Assembly: GCA_001466705.2 (NCBI GenBank)
Contig: LATX02000216.1
Span: 331,492 to 395,491 of the forward strand
Length of the DNA stretch: 64,000 nt
Direction: 5' to 3'
Source of the DNA: Moniliophthora roreri
Taxonomy: Eukaryota > Basidiomycota > Agaricomycetes > Agaricales > Marasmiaceae
The notes under the pieces were generated by a model. That model ran no database searches, had not been told where the DNA came from, and was given only the letters and a program-made list of their open reading frames with translations. Of the stretch, positions 23,390-34,424 are shown piece by piece (positions within the stretch are counted from its first letter, which is position 1; each line of letters begins with the position of its first letter). The position numbers and the translations under genes are program-made.

Positions 23390-24065
23390 TGTGGTAATGT
23401 GCAGAGTGTGGTTCAGCATGATCAGAGTTACCACAATTAGACTCTTATTTAATGTTTGTATACTGAATAAGTGTGTATTTATTTATCAATGTAGAGACTA
23501 TGAAGGTATCTTAGTTTTATAAATCTTATTTTTATTGTGTGAAAAGACCAAATATCATAGAGTTATAGTTCGGATTTATGTTGTCGATTAACCACTAAGG
23601 TGATAGTAAGACTACTCTGAAGTGATAACTCAAGTAATCAAAGACTACAGTATCCCTTGTACTAGATACAACCCTCTTGATTGTAATCTGTAACACACTT
23701 GAGCAGGAAAACTTCTACTTCCAATGTAGCCTGAGCCCTCCCTAAGATGTGTCAACACTAGGAAAACACTAGCTACCTTCAGAAAGCCACCAAAACTTTC
23801 TAATACAAAGTCTTCTCTTGACTTGAAAATGACTATTCACTAAAGCACAGAACAAATATCTGGCTTTGCTGTCACTATCAAGTTTGGTTTATAGTCTTAT
23901 ATCTCAACTAGGTCTACTCTGAGTCCCTAGGGCCTGATGTGAGGAGGAAAATCTGATTGAATGTGATTTCTCTACACAAACAATAGCCACATATGAATCA
24001 CACAGTGGTGGAGCAGATTCCTCTTGCTCCCACCTATAAAATAGTAGTCCTTATATACTACTGGA
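23390..24065. repeat. diverged relative of repeat R1
   Basis: The order of landmarks is as in R1: 'catgatcagagttacc' near the start, 'agggcctgatgtgagga' in the second half, and 'ccttatatact' at the end. It is much more diverged than the other copies. It falls between conserved parts of the composite gene, so it may be an insertion that split it. Confidence 0.4.
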
Positions 24066-25130
24066 AACAAATATTTACAATAAAATTAAAATAATAGGTA
24101 TATATCATACTGGTCACAGGAAAAATCACAAAATGAACATATATGGGTTCAGTCCCATTGTAAGATGGCTCACTCATGTAACAGGTAACTGGTGTGTCTT
24201 GCAAGTGTCTATCCTAAGTGATACAGGACTGATGATGGTAGAAGAATAAGAAAAGAAGAAGTATCTACATAAGTACTACAGTATCCTAATATAGTGAGAA
24301 TGTGGGAACCTAAGCATGACTGTAGCATATGTCATAGAGCATGGCATGGGACATGCATACACTCATACTGTATATAGGTATGTGGGTTACCAAGAAATAC
24401 AATCTTGGGTATTGGAAGCACAACTTAAGCTAGACCCTCTGTGCAGTATATGGGTATCTAGGTTCAGAATCTGTTGCTACTGCATAGGAGTTCCCTATCC
24501 TGTTTTTCAATAGTCAGAAATACTCTCAACTTCTGTAGGAGTCATTGAGCATTTCCTTGTTCTGTCTGTCCTATCTGATTTCTATCTTATTGCTTTTCTC
24601 CTATCTTTGGAGGGATCATTGCATCACCATCTCAGAATGCAGAGTGATCATATACTTGAGCTAATATTTCATTGTATATCTGATTTAGATATCATCATAT
24701 CTTGTCTCTTGGTATATTATAGGTATCATCCTGAGCTTGAATGAGTGCTCTGAGAGTAAATGAAAGTTGTGTAAAAGCAAAATATTCCCCTTGATACACC
24801 ATATATATGTTCAACTATTGATGTGTCTCCTTTTGAACAATACTGTATAGAGGTCTCTACAGGTTTCAGAAGGCTTGATGCACAGTATTGAGAGCCTATA
24901 AGTGACTTGGTACCCATGTGGGAGAGACTGTAAGTACAATTGACTTATAGCTTTATGCCATCAAGCATATATAGATTTTGACTGACTACTTGAGCTCATA
25001 TTAGTCCTTCTATTTCCATGTTTCTTATTGTTTCAACTGTTTAAATATGTCCAAACAATGTTCATATGTGTAGAATTTGAAAGGTTTATAAAATTGGTGT
25101 ATTAGCAATATCATATAAGTGACACTGTAA
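24066..25130. other. no gene recognised
   Basis: AT-rich, CpG-poor block DNA without a motif I can name. It lies between the R1-like insertion and the transposase core. Confidence 0.4.
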
Positions 25131-26122
25131 GTGATTAAAATAAAGTAACACATACCCCAGCAAAGTCAGCATCAACAATTTTTCTTTCAAGCTGTGATTT
25201 TGTTGTCCTGGTAGATAGCATCATCACAAGGAAATAATACTTGTAGTGTATAGCAGTAGCACCATTTGTATAGAAATAGATTCCTGGAACCCAACAATGC
25301 ATTGTGGGGCAGAATATCAAGCTAGTGATTAGCAGTGAAGTTGACACTGCAAACCAACCCATAGGTGGCATCCAAAACCAGGCCAGCAAAGCCTCTTGCA
25401 GATTGGTTAGCATGAACAAGATGTTCAGCCATCCACTGGGTCTGGCATGATATGACAGCAATGCCATTCATTAGGTGCAATGCAATGACATAACTAGGGT
25501 ATTCCTGTTGGAAAGCACAAAACCTTGCCACCAGTACATCCAACAAGGGCTCTTTAGGCCCACAGGCTTTCTGAACCTCAATCTGAGCAACATTCTTAGT
25601 AGTAAAACAGTCACTGATGTCAAGAAGAGACTCCCCAGTCATAGTGTTTTCAGACCATAATGCTGCTGCAGTGGCAGTAGGGTTGGCCTTTATCAGAGCA
25701 TCTACATGCTTCTTCTCAAGTGGTGCAAGTCTCTTCTTGTGGAGAAGGGTGCCATGGTTGTGTTCAATGCCATTCCAATACCAAACTCCACCCTTCCACT
25801 TCACAATTTTCACCATATTAGGGCATGGGAAAAGCTGCAGGCAGTAATCAGTAAGCAACTTTCTTGTGCCTCCATCACACCTGTTGCATTCACAGAGTTG
25901 CCCAACCTGTTGTCTGCAAGCTATTGGCCTGGACTTTGAACAAACAATGTGCTGACAGTGCTCAATCTGTTGTTCCTATGTTATCAGGATTGTTTGTTTC
26001 AATGTCATTTTGTCCTTCAGGTAGATGCCTAAACCTTAACAGGTCAGCAATTGATGAGCTTGACCTTATGTTATGTTACCTGTCTGGCAACATTACCTCT
26101 TTATCACCACAAGACTTAGTGA

Positions 26123-26503
26123 TGTAAAGTTCAAGGTCAAGTTTGAGTTTGCTCAGAGGCTTCTAAGGTTCAGAGTTCCATTATTGCTGCAAGACACAAG
26201 TATAGAATTAACCAGGTCAAGCTAGAGAGCTAAGACCTGTTCATGAGTGCTTAAATACACACATCCACTACTATGTAATGTCTAATAGTAAGCAGTAGCT
26301 ATCAGATAAATATGAGTGATACACCAATGCTGTCAGTATATGCTGACTATCTAATATTACAATGATAAGAAGGGAAAGGGGACTGGGGTAAGTGTACATG
26401 TCCAATGGAGTAAGAAGCATATATGAAAAGGAAAAGGGAGCTGGGAAGGTGTAAGCATCTGATGGAATGAGAAGCATGGGTGCAAAAGGAGAAAATTGTA
26501 ACA
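26123..26503. repeat. dispersed segment, copy 2 (partner of 9587-9974)
   Basis: It begins 'tgtaaagttcaaggtcaag' and ends 'ttgtaaca', so both ends show TG and CA as in an LTR. The flanking five bases do not match. It lies immediately upstream of the composite gene on the minus strand. Confidence 0.45.
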
Positions 26504-27221
26504 CAAGACTCTTTAAAGCATTTGTACTCTTGTACTGACCAGTATTCTGAGTATGTCTTCTTTGTTACCACAGTGAGAACTCTTACTGACTATAACCTAC
26601 TTGAGCACCACGTCAACTATAAAACTTCTCTCCTAATGGTTAACAGTACATCATTTTTTGTTGCTTTTGCCACTAGCTTTTGCTAACTTCAATATATACA
26701 TGCTCTGATGACAGAATGCTAGCCTCTATTGACATTCTGTACAATCACAGGTCACAAGAGCTTGAAACAGGTAAGCATTCTGACCTCAGAAGCTATCAAA
26801 TACTAATGGTGATATCTCTAGTTCTAATACTATTATAATAAAGGCTTTAAAAGATTTGTTGCTCTTATTCCTTGTAAGATCCCTCTCTTACTTATGAGTT
26901 TTAGTGTACCAGTCATTTCTAGGAATCTCAAATGATTGCCAGTAAGTATCTACACTCTCATTGTGGATTAATTGGCTTATTGCTTATCACAGAGTTACTC
27001 ATGAGATGGTCTGCAGGTTGGCTTGGGTGGAACAGTTATAATTGTTTAACTGTATCTACTATGTCTGGTATGTAGATAGATATGAATCTGATTGTTTATT
27101 CAAAATTATTTCTATCTAATATGTCTGAAATGCTGGTTTGCTAAACAGACCCACCTTCAGCCTGCTTGTGATAACACTGATAACTAGTAATGGGGGGTTA
27201 TGGAGGATTATAGCACCACTA
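26504..27221. other. no gene recognised; truncated MITE end at 27170-27221
   Basis: The last 50 bases ('ggggggttatggaggattatagcac') resemble the right half of the MITE at 22379-22535 and stop where repeat R1 starts at 27222. Confidence 0.4.
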
Positions 27222-27752
27222 ATTTGTCTAAGTTAGGACTAGTGGAAAACTACCCAAAAAGATAACCTCCAAAAGTCTAACTCAGTTGTTGTGCAAGTGT
27301 GGATCGACGTGATCAGAGTTACTGCACTTAGAATGCCAACAAAACTCTTAGCTAGGTTGATTCTCTCTTATTGAAGTGTTCTACTTCACAGTGTTCACCT
27401 CCAGAGGAGTATAGGTGGATTTAAAATGGGTTTATTGGGCAAACACACACACAAAACACAAAGAACATGGTGCACAAAGCACAAACACAAGAGCTACAGT
27501 CCTGTACAAAGACTCGATAGCCGATATAGTCTGACCCTATGGAGTTCAAGACTTCTTCAAGATAACTACAGCACACAGTGTACTGGAAAAGGTCCTAGAC
27601 CAATTTCTACAAAGAGCTCAGCACAGGCACACCCCTTGCTAAGACTCTAAGTGTGTCACAACCTGATACACACACAGGCCACACTCCAAGTGCCCAAGGC
27701 TCCTTCTTGGTGTAAAGTCTCTCTTAGAAAAGTGCTATAATGCACTCAAGAT
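27222..27752. repeat. repeat R1, copy 2, cut by a contig end
   Basis: It is about 95% or more identical to the first 520 bases of 28159-28884, differing by point changes and a 12-bp indel near 27350. It stops in mid-repeat at the n at 27753. Confidence 0.7.
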
Positions 27753-27753
27753 N
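27753..27753. other. contig join (single n)
   Basis: The left contig ends inside repeat R1, a typical place for an assembly to break. Confidence 0.7.
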
Positions 27754-28158
27754 ATACACCATCTATTTGGACAACAGCCTGCCATGGAATAGAGCACATA
27801 TTAGCAAGAGAACCATATGAAAACCAGTAAACAATGTACCTAGATTGTTCATGAGTGCATAGAAGCTCATTTGCTATGTTTTTGAGATATGAGCCAGAAC
27901 AAAGACAACATTGCTTGCCAGACATTGGCACATTGTGTTCTCTGAATCATTATTGGATGACTTTAAGCTGACAGAGTGCCCTAGAAATGGAACTGGCATT
28001 AGCAAAAACACAAAAAGGGATGATAGAGTAATGTACCTGAAATATCCTTTTTGCTGTCCTCTCTTGTTGGAAGACGATCTGTTGGTGTCAAGACCAAATT
28101 GACTATCTAAAGTCAGTTTCAAGGTGTATATAAGACCTGTTGTTGGTCAAAGTGTTCA
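27754..28158. other. unassigned sequence between two R1 copies
   Basis: About 400 bases with no recognised gene. If the flanking R1 copies were the two LTRs of one element, this would be internal sequence, but the contig join makes that unsafe. Confidence 0.3.
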
Positions 28159-28884
28159 TTTGTCTAAGTTAGGAATAGTGGAAAACTACCCAAAAAGATA
28201 ACCTCCAAAAGTCTAACTCAGTTGTTGTGCAAGTGTGGATCGATGTGATCAGAGTTACCGCACTTAGAATGCCAACAAAACTCTTATCTCTCTTATTGAA
28301 GTGTTCTACTTCACAGTGTTCACCTCCAGAGGAGTATAGGTGGATTTAAAATGGGTTTATTGGGCAAACACACACACAAAACACAAAGAACATGGTGCAC
28401 AAAGCACAAACACAAGAGCTACAGTCCTGTACAAAGACTCGATAGCCGATATAGTCTGACCCTATGGAGTTCAAGACTTCTTCAAGATAACTACAGCACA
28501 CAGTGTACTGGAAAAGGTTCTAGACCAATTTCTACAAAGAGCTCAGTGCAGGCACACCCCTTGCTAAGACTCTAAGTGTGTCACAACCTGATACACACAC
28601 AGGCCACACTCCAAGTGCCCAAGGCTCCTTCTTGGTGTAAAGTCTCTCTTAGAAAAGTGCTATAATGCACTCAAGATGTTACTCTTATCTCTTACGATGC
28701 AAGTTCGTTATCAGATTTCTATCTCTCTGGAGTCACTCAGAACCAATCTCCAGGGCCTGTAGTGAGGAAGCAAAACTGGAATGGCACACAAATTTATACA
28801 CCAAACAAACTCGTCATGTATTCACAATCAGAGGGAGCAGAGTTACTTGCACATGTACAAATATCTAGCTGTCCTTATATATGG
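28159..28884. repeat. repeat R1, copy 3 (complete)
   Basis: It runs from 'atttgtctaagttagg' to 'ccttatatatggt' and is directly followed by an R2 copy. Confidence 0.7.
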
Positions 28885-28889
28885 TCCAA

Positions 28890-29666
28890 GGAATATATCT
28901 ACAGAAAATTATAAATAATGTCTGATAATTCAGGAAATGACAAATGAGTGACTGAGATACTAAAAGAGAGATTATTCAGATGTCACAGAGTCTGGCCACT
29001 AGGGTATCCAACCATATCCATGTGGGTATCTACGTTTCCAGGTGTTCTAGATTCTATAATTTGTATTTTCTCTTTTCTAAGTCAGGTATCTATGAGTGGA
29101 TGGCTGTATCCATCCCGTCTTTTGACAGCATTTCCCTTTTTCTAGTATCCACACATCAGCAGAGGCCTAGATGCCAAAGTTTCCAAGGTTGGAACATGCT
29201 GTTATTGTTTCTATCTCCTTTGACAATGCATGTGCAGTCTTATTTAGGATTTCTTGCATGTTAGATATTCTTCATATGTCTCGTTGTATCTGTCTGTAGG
29301 TAGTGGATGTCCTTCAGAAGTGATTTCTGTCTTTCCGAGTGGTCTTTGTACCTAGTTCGCTTATCGTGTATTGTTTAGCTGCCGGTGAATTCTTTATTAA
29401 GAGATCACCTGCTTTGACTCTGATCCATATATTGACTTCAGAGGAGGATCGTTCTATGATTGTTCCTGTTCTAAGTTGTCTTTCTGTTTTGATGTCTCCT
29501 CTAAGTACCTCTGTACTGTTTGACTGCAGCTTGCACTTTGCAGAGTACTTTCTAAAGTACCACCTCTAGTCCTTATTACCTGTTATCTCATGTCATATTA
29601 AAGTGTTCCAATTCAGAAATAGTGTAAAATAAATAAAAGTGGGTCTTTTCTAGGTTTGACATATTA
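28890..29666. repeat. repeat R2, copy 2 (internal deletion)
   Basis: It has both ends of R2, but sequence between about 29545 and 29560 is missing some 240 bases that are present in the copies at 13.2 and 30.7 kb. Confidence 0.65.
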
Positions 29667-30737
29667 GCGCCACATTAGAACTCTTTACACTACGTATGAG
29701 GTGTTCTTTTAACATGGTTTTCTGATTGAGAAAACACTTAATCTTCTTGCAAAGAGAATTTTTATAAAACTATATATAAATTCTAAATTTCAATTGTGTC
29801 CTCTCAACAAGAATATGCCTGTAGAATACTAAATTTTCAGCAGCAAAAGATATGGAATTTTCAAATTCTGAGAATTAATAGATAATACAATATATTAGAA
29901 TAATTTCCATACTGAGAAAACATTAAATTTTCTCTGGTTGAAAATGCTCAGAAAATGCTGATATGATAAGATAAAAATTCCACATTTTCTATTGTGGGAA
30001 AGTCAGAGAAAACACTAGGAAAACACTAGGAAAATAGTAGGAAAATCATGTGAAAACACTATATCTTAAAGCACTTTTTAAATAGTTTTCATATAGTTTT
30101 CCTTTTGTATTTAATATGTTTCCTTTAATATAAAATTCAAAATCTTATATTTATTTTCTAAATGTTTTCTCACTATTTTATAAGGCAGAAAATTTAGTAT
30201 ATTTGTAAAATCCAGAGTATGCTTGCTGTTTTCAATATGTGATGACAACTTGAAACTAATAGAGTTTTCTGAGTGTTGTCTGGAAGCAAATATATAGCAG
30301 TATTCTGAGTGTATTTCCTTTGTATTAATAGCATAAAAAGAACACCTCGTATGTAGTGTTATTAAGAGATCATCGGCTTTGATTCTGATCTGCATATTGA
30401 ATTCCAATGTCTGATCATTCCGATTGTTCCTTTCCAAGTCATCTCTCTGTTCAGATGTCTTCTCTAAGTACCTCTGTACTGTATGACTGCACATTGCACT
30501 TTGCAGATGTCATAGAAAAGTGAATAAATTGAAAAATCCCATTGATAGCACTTTGAGAGAGCTCAGTTAACTAGCCAACATGTTCATATGGTCATAGTTA
30601 GGTTCCCTACAGGTTTCAGGAGTGATCTGCTTCAGATCTAATATATAGATAAGTCAGAATGTACAGCTTAGACACCTCTGTATAGCATATCATATAGCTC
30701 TTTGTACTTTCCAACACACTGTAGCTTCTCTAAGGCA
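29667..30737. repeat. repeat R2, copy 3, interrupted by a MITE and cut by a contig end
   Basis: Left of the MITE only about 20 bases remain ('gaactcttta'). Right of it the R2 sequence resumes at 'ttaagagatcat', exactly as in the uninterrupted copies ('gaattctttattaagagatc' at 29385). Confidence 0.65.
29688..30358. mobile_element. 671-bp CACTA-type MITE
   Basis: The ends are inverted copies beginning 'CACTACGTATGAGGTGTTCT' and, on the other strand, 'CACTACATACGAGGTGTTCT' (two differences). It is flanked by the 3-bp duplication TTA (29685-29687 and 30359-30361). CACTA starts and 3-bp target duplications define the CACTA superfamily. The interior is very AT-rich and has no transposase. It contains repeated 'GGAAAACACTA' motifs near 30010-30060, like subterminal repeats. 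The undisturbed target is visible in other R2 copies. Confidence 0.85.
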
Positions 30738-30738
30738 N
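30738..30738. other. contig join (single n)
   Basis: It separates two R2 copies, both broken in mid-sequence. Confidence 0.7.
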
Positions 30739-31736
30739 TACAGAAAATTATAAATAATGTCTGATAATTCAGGAAATGACAAATAAGTGACTGAGATACT
30801 AAAAGAGGGATTATTCAGATGTCATGGAGTCTGGCCACTAGGGTATCCGACCATATCCATGCAGGTATCTATGTTTCCAGGTGTTCTAGATTCTATAATT
30901 TGTATTTTCTCTTTTCTAAGTTGGGTATCTATGAGCAGATGGCTGTATCTGTCCCATCTTTTGACAGCATTTCCCTTTTCTAGTATCTGCACATCGGCAG
31001 AGGCCTAGATGCCAAAGTTTCCAAGGTCAGAACATGCTGTTATTGTTCCTATCTCCTTTGACAATGCATGCGCAGTCTTATTTAGGATTTCTTGCACGTT
31101 AGATATTCTTCATATGTCTCATTGTATCTGTCTGTAGGTAGTGGATGTCCTTCAGAAGTGATTTCTGTCTTTCTGAGCAGTCTTTGTACCTAGTTCACTT
31201 ATCACGTATTGTTTAGCCACTGGTGAATTCTTTATTAAGAGATTGCCTGCTTTGACTCTGATCTGTATATTGACTTTGGAGGAGGATCATTCTATGATTG
31301 TTCCTGTTCTAAGTTGTCTTTCTGTTTTGATGTCTCCTCTAAGTACCTCTGTATTGTTTGACTGCAGCTTGCACTTTGCAGATGTCATAGAAAAGTAAAG
31401 TAGAAGTTAAAATCCCATTGATAGCACTTTTGAGAGCTTGGTTAACTAGCCAATGCGTTCATTGGGCCATAGTTAGATCCCCTACAGGTTTCGGGAGTGA
31501 TCTGCTTTGGATCTGATACATAGATAGGTCAGAAAGTACAGCTTAGACATCTCTGTATAGTGTATCATATAGCTCTTCATACTTTCTAAGGTACTACAGC
31601 TTCTCTAAGGCAATGACTAGCAGACTGGGCTCACTCTAGTCCTTATTACCCATTATCTCATGTCATATTAAAGTGTTCCAATTCAGAAATAGTGTAAAAT
31701 GAATAAAAGTGGGTCTTTTCTAGGTTTGACATATTA
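30739..31736. repeat. repeat R2, copy 4 (nearly complete)
   Basis: It begins a few bases inside the R2 start and ends at the shared 'gtttgacatatta'. It is close to copy 2 outside the region deleted there. Confidence 0.65.
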
Positions 31737-31990
31737 CTACCAATCAGTAATAACTGTGCTAACTTACCATAACCACCCAAACCACCCATAACCACCTTTA
31801 CTCATCAAAACCTACCATAACTGGTTATGATTTCCCACTAACCCACCAAGAACCCCATTTACTCACCATGTCAAATTATCAACATCACAATAAGTTACCA
31901 GAAGGTTATAATGAATGATAGGTGATATAACCACCCCCCACCTTGGCTATAACCCCTATAACTGGGGACCCCTAGGTATATGGGGGTGTG
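31737..31990. repeat. TTATAACC/CATAACC-rich cluster
   Basis: Many 'CCATAACC', 'GGTTATAA' and 'TATAACC' motifs, related to the clusters at 19.8 and 22.4 kb. Probably a transposon subterminal region. Confidence 0.4.
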
Positions 31991-32299
31991 AGCAAGTCTT
32001 GGGCATTATCCTGTCCACTTGTCATTTTGTGTAATGAAGGTATTTAAATCTTTATTTTACTCCAGAGACAGTCTTATACTCACACTATTCAATAGCAGAT
32101 TCTCCAATGCATTCTTTTTGGATCTTTCTCTCTTACTGCCCCAAAAGCATGGTTAAATTCTCTTGGCACATGATAGAGAGTTACAGAAGTTAATTCATTG
32201 TGTATTGCATTTTCAGAAATAGTAGTGTGTTCACATTGAATTACTATTATTGTTCTAAAGACTAAAGGAATCAATCTTCTACAGCTTCAGATCTTTGTT

Positions 32300-32950
32300 G
32301 CAGGAGATGAGCACTTTGAATCCATTGGTAGCATGATGAGTGTTGATTATTTGCAGAATTTCCAGACCTTCAAAAAGGTCATTGACACCAAAATTCACAG
32401 CAGGTGGGCAAAAACTCTAATAGAGCATTTTAATAATTGTGTTTTTGTTGGTGGTGTTACTTGCACTATTGCTGCTACTACTAGAGTCAATTTTCCTGCA
32501 CAGTCAGACTACTCCTTGGCAGTGACTCAGGCCATGCTTGAGCTTAGTGTCAGTAGTTCAAGTATATATTTTATGATCAGCCAATCTTTGTGGCATATAA
32601 ACTTATACTAACATGTATATATTGCCACAGCAACCTCCAACAGTACTATTGCTACCACCTTGCCATTGAATACTGCTAGTATTTCAGATACCCCAGTGGA
32701 ATGTATGTCTCACTGCATGCAACTAGTCTCAAATTTTACTAACTGTTTTGTAACAGCCACAACTACTTCAGATGCTACTTTGGACCCTGATGCCACCTCT
32801 ATTGCCACTACTTATATACTGCTGCCACCAACTCCCCCTCTCATTGAGTCTCAGCTGCTGCCATGTCAATCACACTCATTATTTTCAGATGGGACTAAGC
32901 TCTCAGGAAATGGTATCCCTATTATTGTTGTGGAACAGCCTGTAGGATGA
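32300..32950 (+). pseudogene. Ser/Thr-rich transposon-associated gene remnant, plus strand
   Basis: The frame at 32333-32611 contains 'RWAKTLIEHFNNCVF' and the frame at 32660-32950 is rich in Ser, Thr, Ala and Pro. A probable intron lies between them (about 32560-32630, acceptor 'ccacag'). The layout parallels the minus-strand remnant at 5.7-6.9 kb. I cannot assign a function. It may be the accessory frame of a second large DNA transposon. Confidence 0.3.
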
Positions 32951-34020
32951 TGAAGATGCTCAAAAACCTATGCCTCTACTGTGAAAACACAAGGCCTGTG
33001 GTGCCAAAATACCTCAAAAAAGATAGGTAAGTTCTTGATTATCAGAGGTTTTATGAGTTGGTTCAGTGTGATATGATCCCCAGATTACTCTCTGTAAAGA
33101 TATCCAAGTATAAGTGGTTTTTTGAGGGTTTCTAGACATCCATTCAACCTGATGCTAATAAAATACCCAAAAGCTGCCTCCTACCCTTTTTTGGGTCGCT
33201 GAATTCAAATTGTAAGTTGCCTTGGTACAGGAATTACTCCCTAAGGAGCTATTCTATGATTATTGGCTGGATTATTGGTATAACATATATACCCTGTAAA
33301 AAAGGTATTAGAGTAATGGGACTACTTGGGTAAGTATGCATTCCTCATCAGTACACTATTAAAGGAGTTCTGACCATGCTTCAGCCCATCCAAATCATTC
33401 CCTGTCCTGAAGTACTATGAAAACCCAAAAAAAGCGAATTTGGCTGCAGTAATTCTGGGAAAAATACTAGGCCCCTGGGCCACTGTCTCCAACATTTAGA
33501 CATATAGAGAATGTCCCAACTATGAGGGATAAGGTCCAACATCAACAGATCCCATACAGTACTACCCATCCCCCAATTTCAGGTTTTTTTTTTGGCATTT
33601 TGCTCATATCTACCCCAGTACCTAATGAAACCTATTGCTATTTGGTGTCCCATGCATTTGGTTAATCATATCTACATGCTGGAAGTTACCCCATGTCAAT
33701 ATCTGCCCTGTAGCCCAAGGACCAATACCTCATCCTGCATGTATCACCTCAATATACCCTCTTTTTGGCATCCCTGTGCCCCCATATTGCAGGAGCATCA
33801 TCATACAGTATAAGTGGGTCTATTAGCTCACAAATTCAATTTTTTAGCCCCCCCATTATGCCCCAATATGGCCCAGTGCACCAGAAAACCTTCCAGAGGC
33901 TGTGGGAATTGACTTCCCAGTATGGGAAATTTATAGAAGTGTGCCAGCACACTCCTGGAGCCTATTCATAGCTAAAAATTCATCAGGCTATTTGTTGGAG
34001 TTTTTTGTCAAAAACCTGCC
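32951..34020. other. no gene recognised
   Basis: Block DNA with short Pro-rich plus-strand frames (33592-33971) that show no motif. The transition to the 3-prime flank of the membrane-protein gene is near 34020. Confidence 0.4.
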
Positions 34021-34424
34021 ACTATGGGTGCTATATTTTATTTAATATGATGTCTTTGTGGTGTCAATAGCAATCTGCAAGATGTGTACATGTTTGTTAT
34101 AGAAATATGTACAAGTGAAGAAGAGTGGTTTGTGTCCAGCACAGGAATGGTAGGTAAATAGGTGAATGGGAATGAGATACAAGTTATACATTGGTTGGGA
34201 GGTGAGTGGCTATGCAAGTGGTAGTAAGTAAAAGCAGAAGGAGATATGAGATTGTAACAAGTCAGAAATAAGAACATAGCAGAGAGTATCATGAGTAGAA
34301 TGCATGGATTTGTAGTATGAGGGGTAATGGGATGACATGACAACATCATCAATGCATGCAGCTACAAAAGGAGTAAATGAGTGCTCAGAATAAGTGATAA
34401 ACCAGAAAAAGAGACATACCTGCA

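Larger units (their letters stand above)
20237..26100 (-). pseudogene. composite transposon gene: GCM zinc finger, MULE transposase, USP-like protease, PHD finger
   Basis: Read on the minus strand. The N-terminal part (about 25.90-25.75 kb) has 'CNRCDGGTRKLL' and 'KWKGGVWYWNGIEHNHG', the pattern of GCM1/WRKY-type zinc fingers. Near 25.4 kb 'GLVLDATYGL' and then 'HCWVPGIYFYTNGAT' match the DDE core of MULE-type transposases. Relatives of the following region continue to about 22.55 kb ('FVEAFVHFW', 'LLTGLRKCYTIAKEHEKTW'). A Ser/Pro/Lys-rich linker (22.3-22.05 kb) leads to a cysteine-protease-like domain (22.05-20.66 kb) and a C-terminal PHD finger (20521-20237). GCM1/WRKY fingers fused to MULE transposases are an established pattern; the protease and PHD modules are my reading of the sequence. 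At least six in-frame stops and two frameshifts make it inactive. The 5-prime end is not firmly placed, and a MITE sits at 22379-22535. Confidence 0.7.
4056..34020. mobile_element. nested, CpG-depleted transposon block
   Basis: About 30 kb (about 27.6 kb once assembly duplications are removed) lies between unit alpha and the dead membrane-protein gene. It is AT-rich and nearly free of CG dinucleotides: I count none in 12001-12600, against at least 25 in the 360 bases 53281-53640. It contains transposase genes with many stop codons, dispersed and tandem repeats, and MITEs. The left edge is placed where similarity between alpha and beta stops. The right edge is where sequence resembling the 3-prime flank of the membrane genes resumes. 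Nesting order is only partly resolved. Confidence 0.8.

Noticed and set aside
20237..26100. KDZ (Kyakuja-Dileera-Zisupton) transposase
   Set aside because: The core motifs seen are GCM zinc finger and MULE-like; I could not find the KDZ core motifs or its cysteine cluster.
27222..28884. Intact LTR retrotransposon with two R1 copies as LTRs
   Set aside because: The space between is about 400 bases with no coding motif, and a contig join cuts the left copy.
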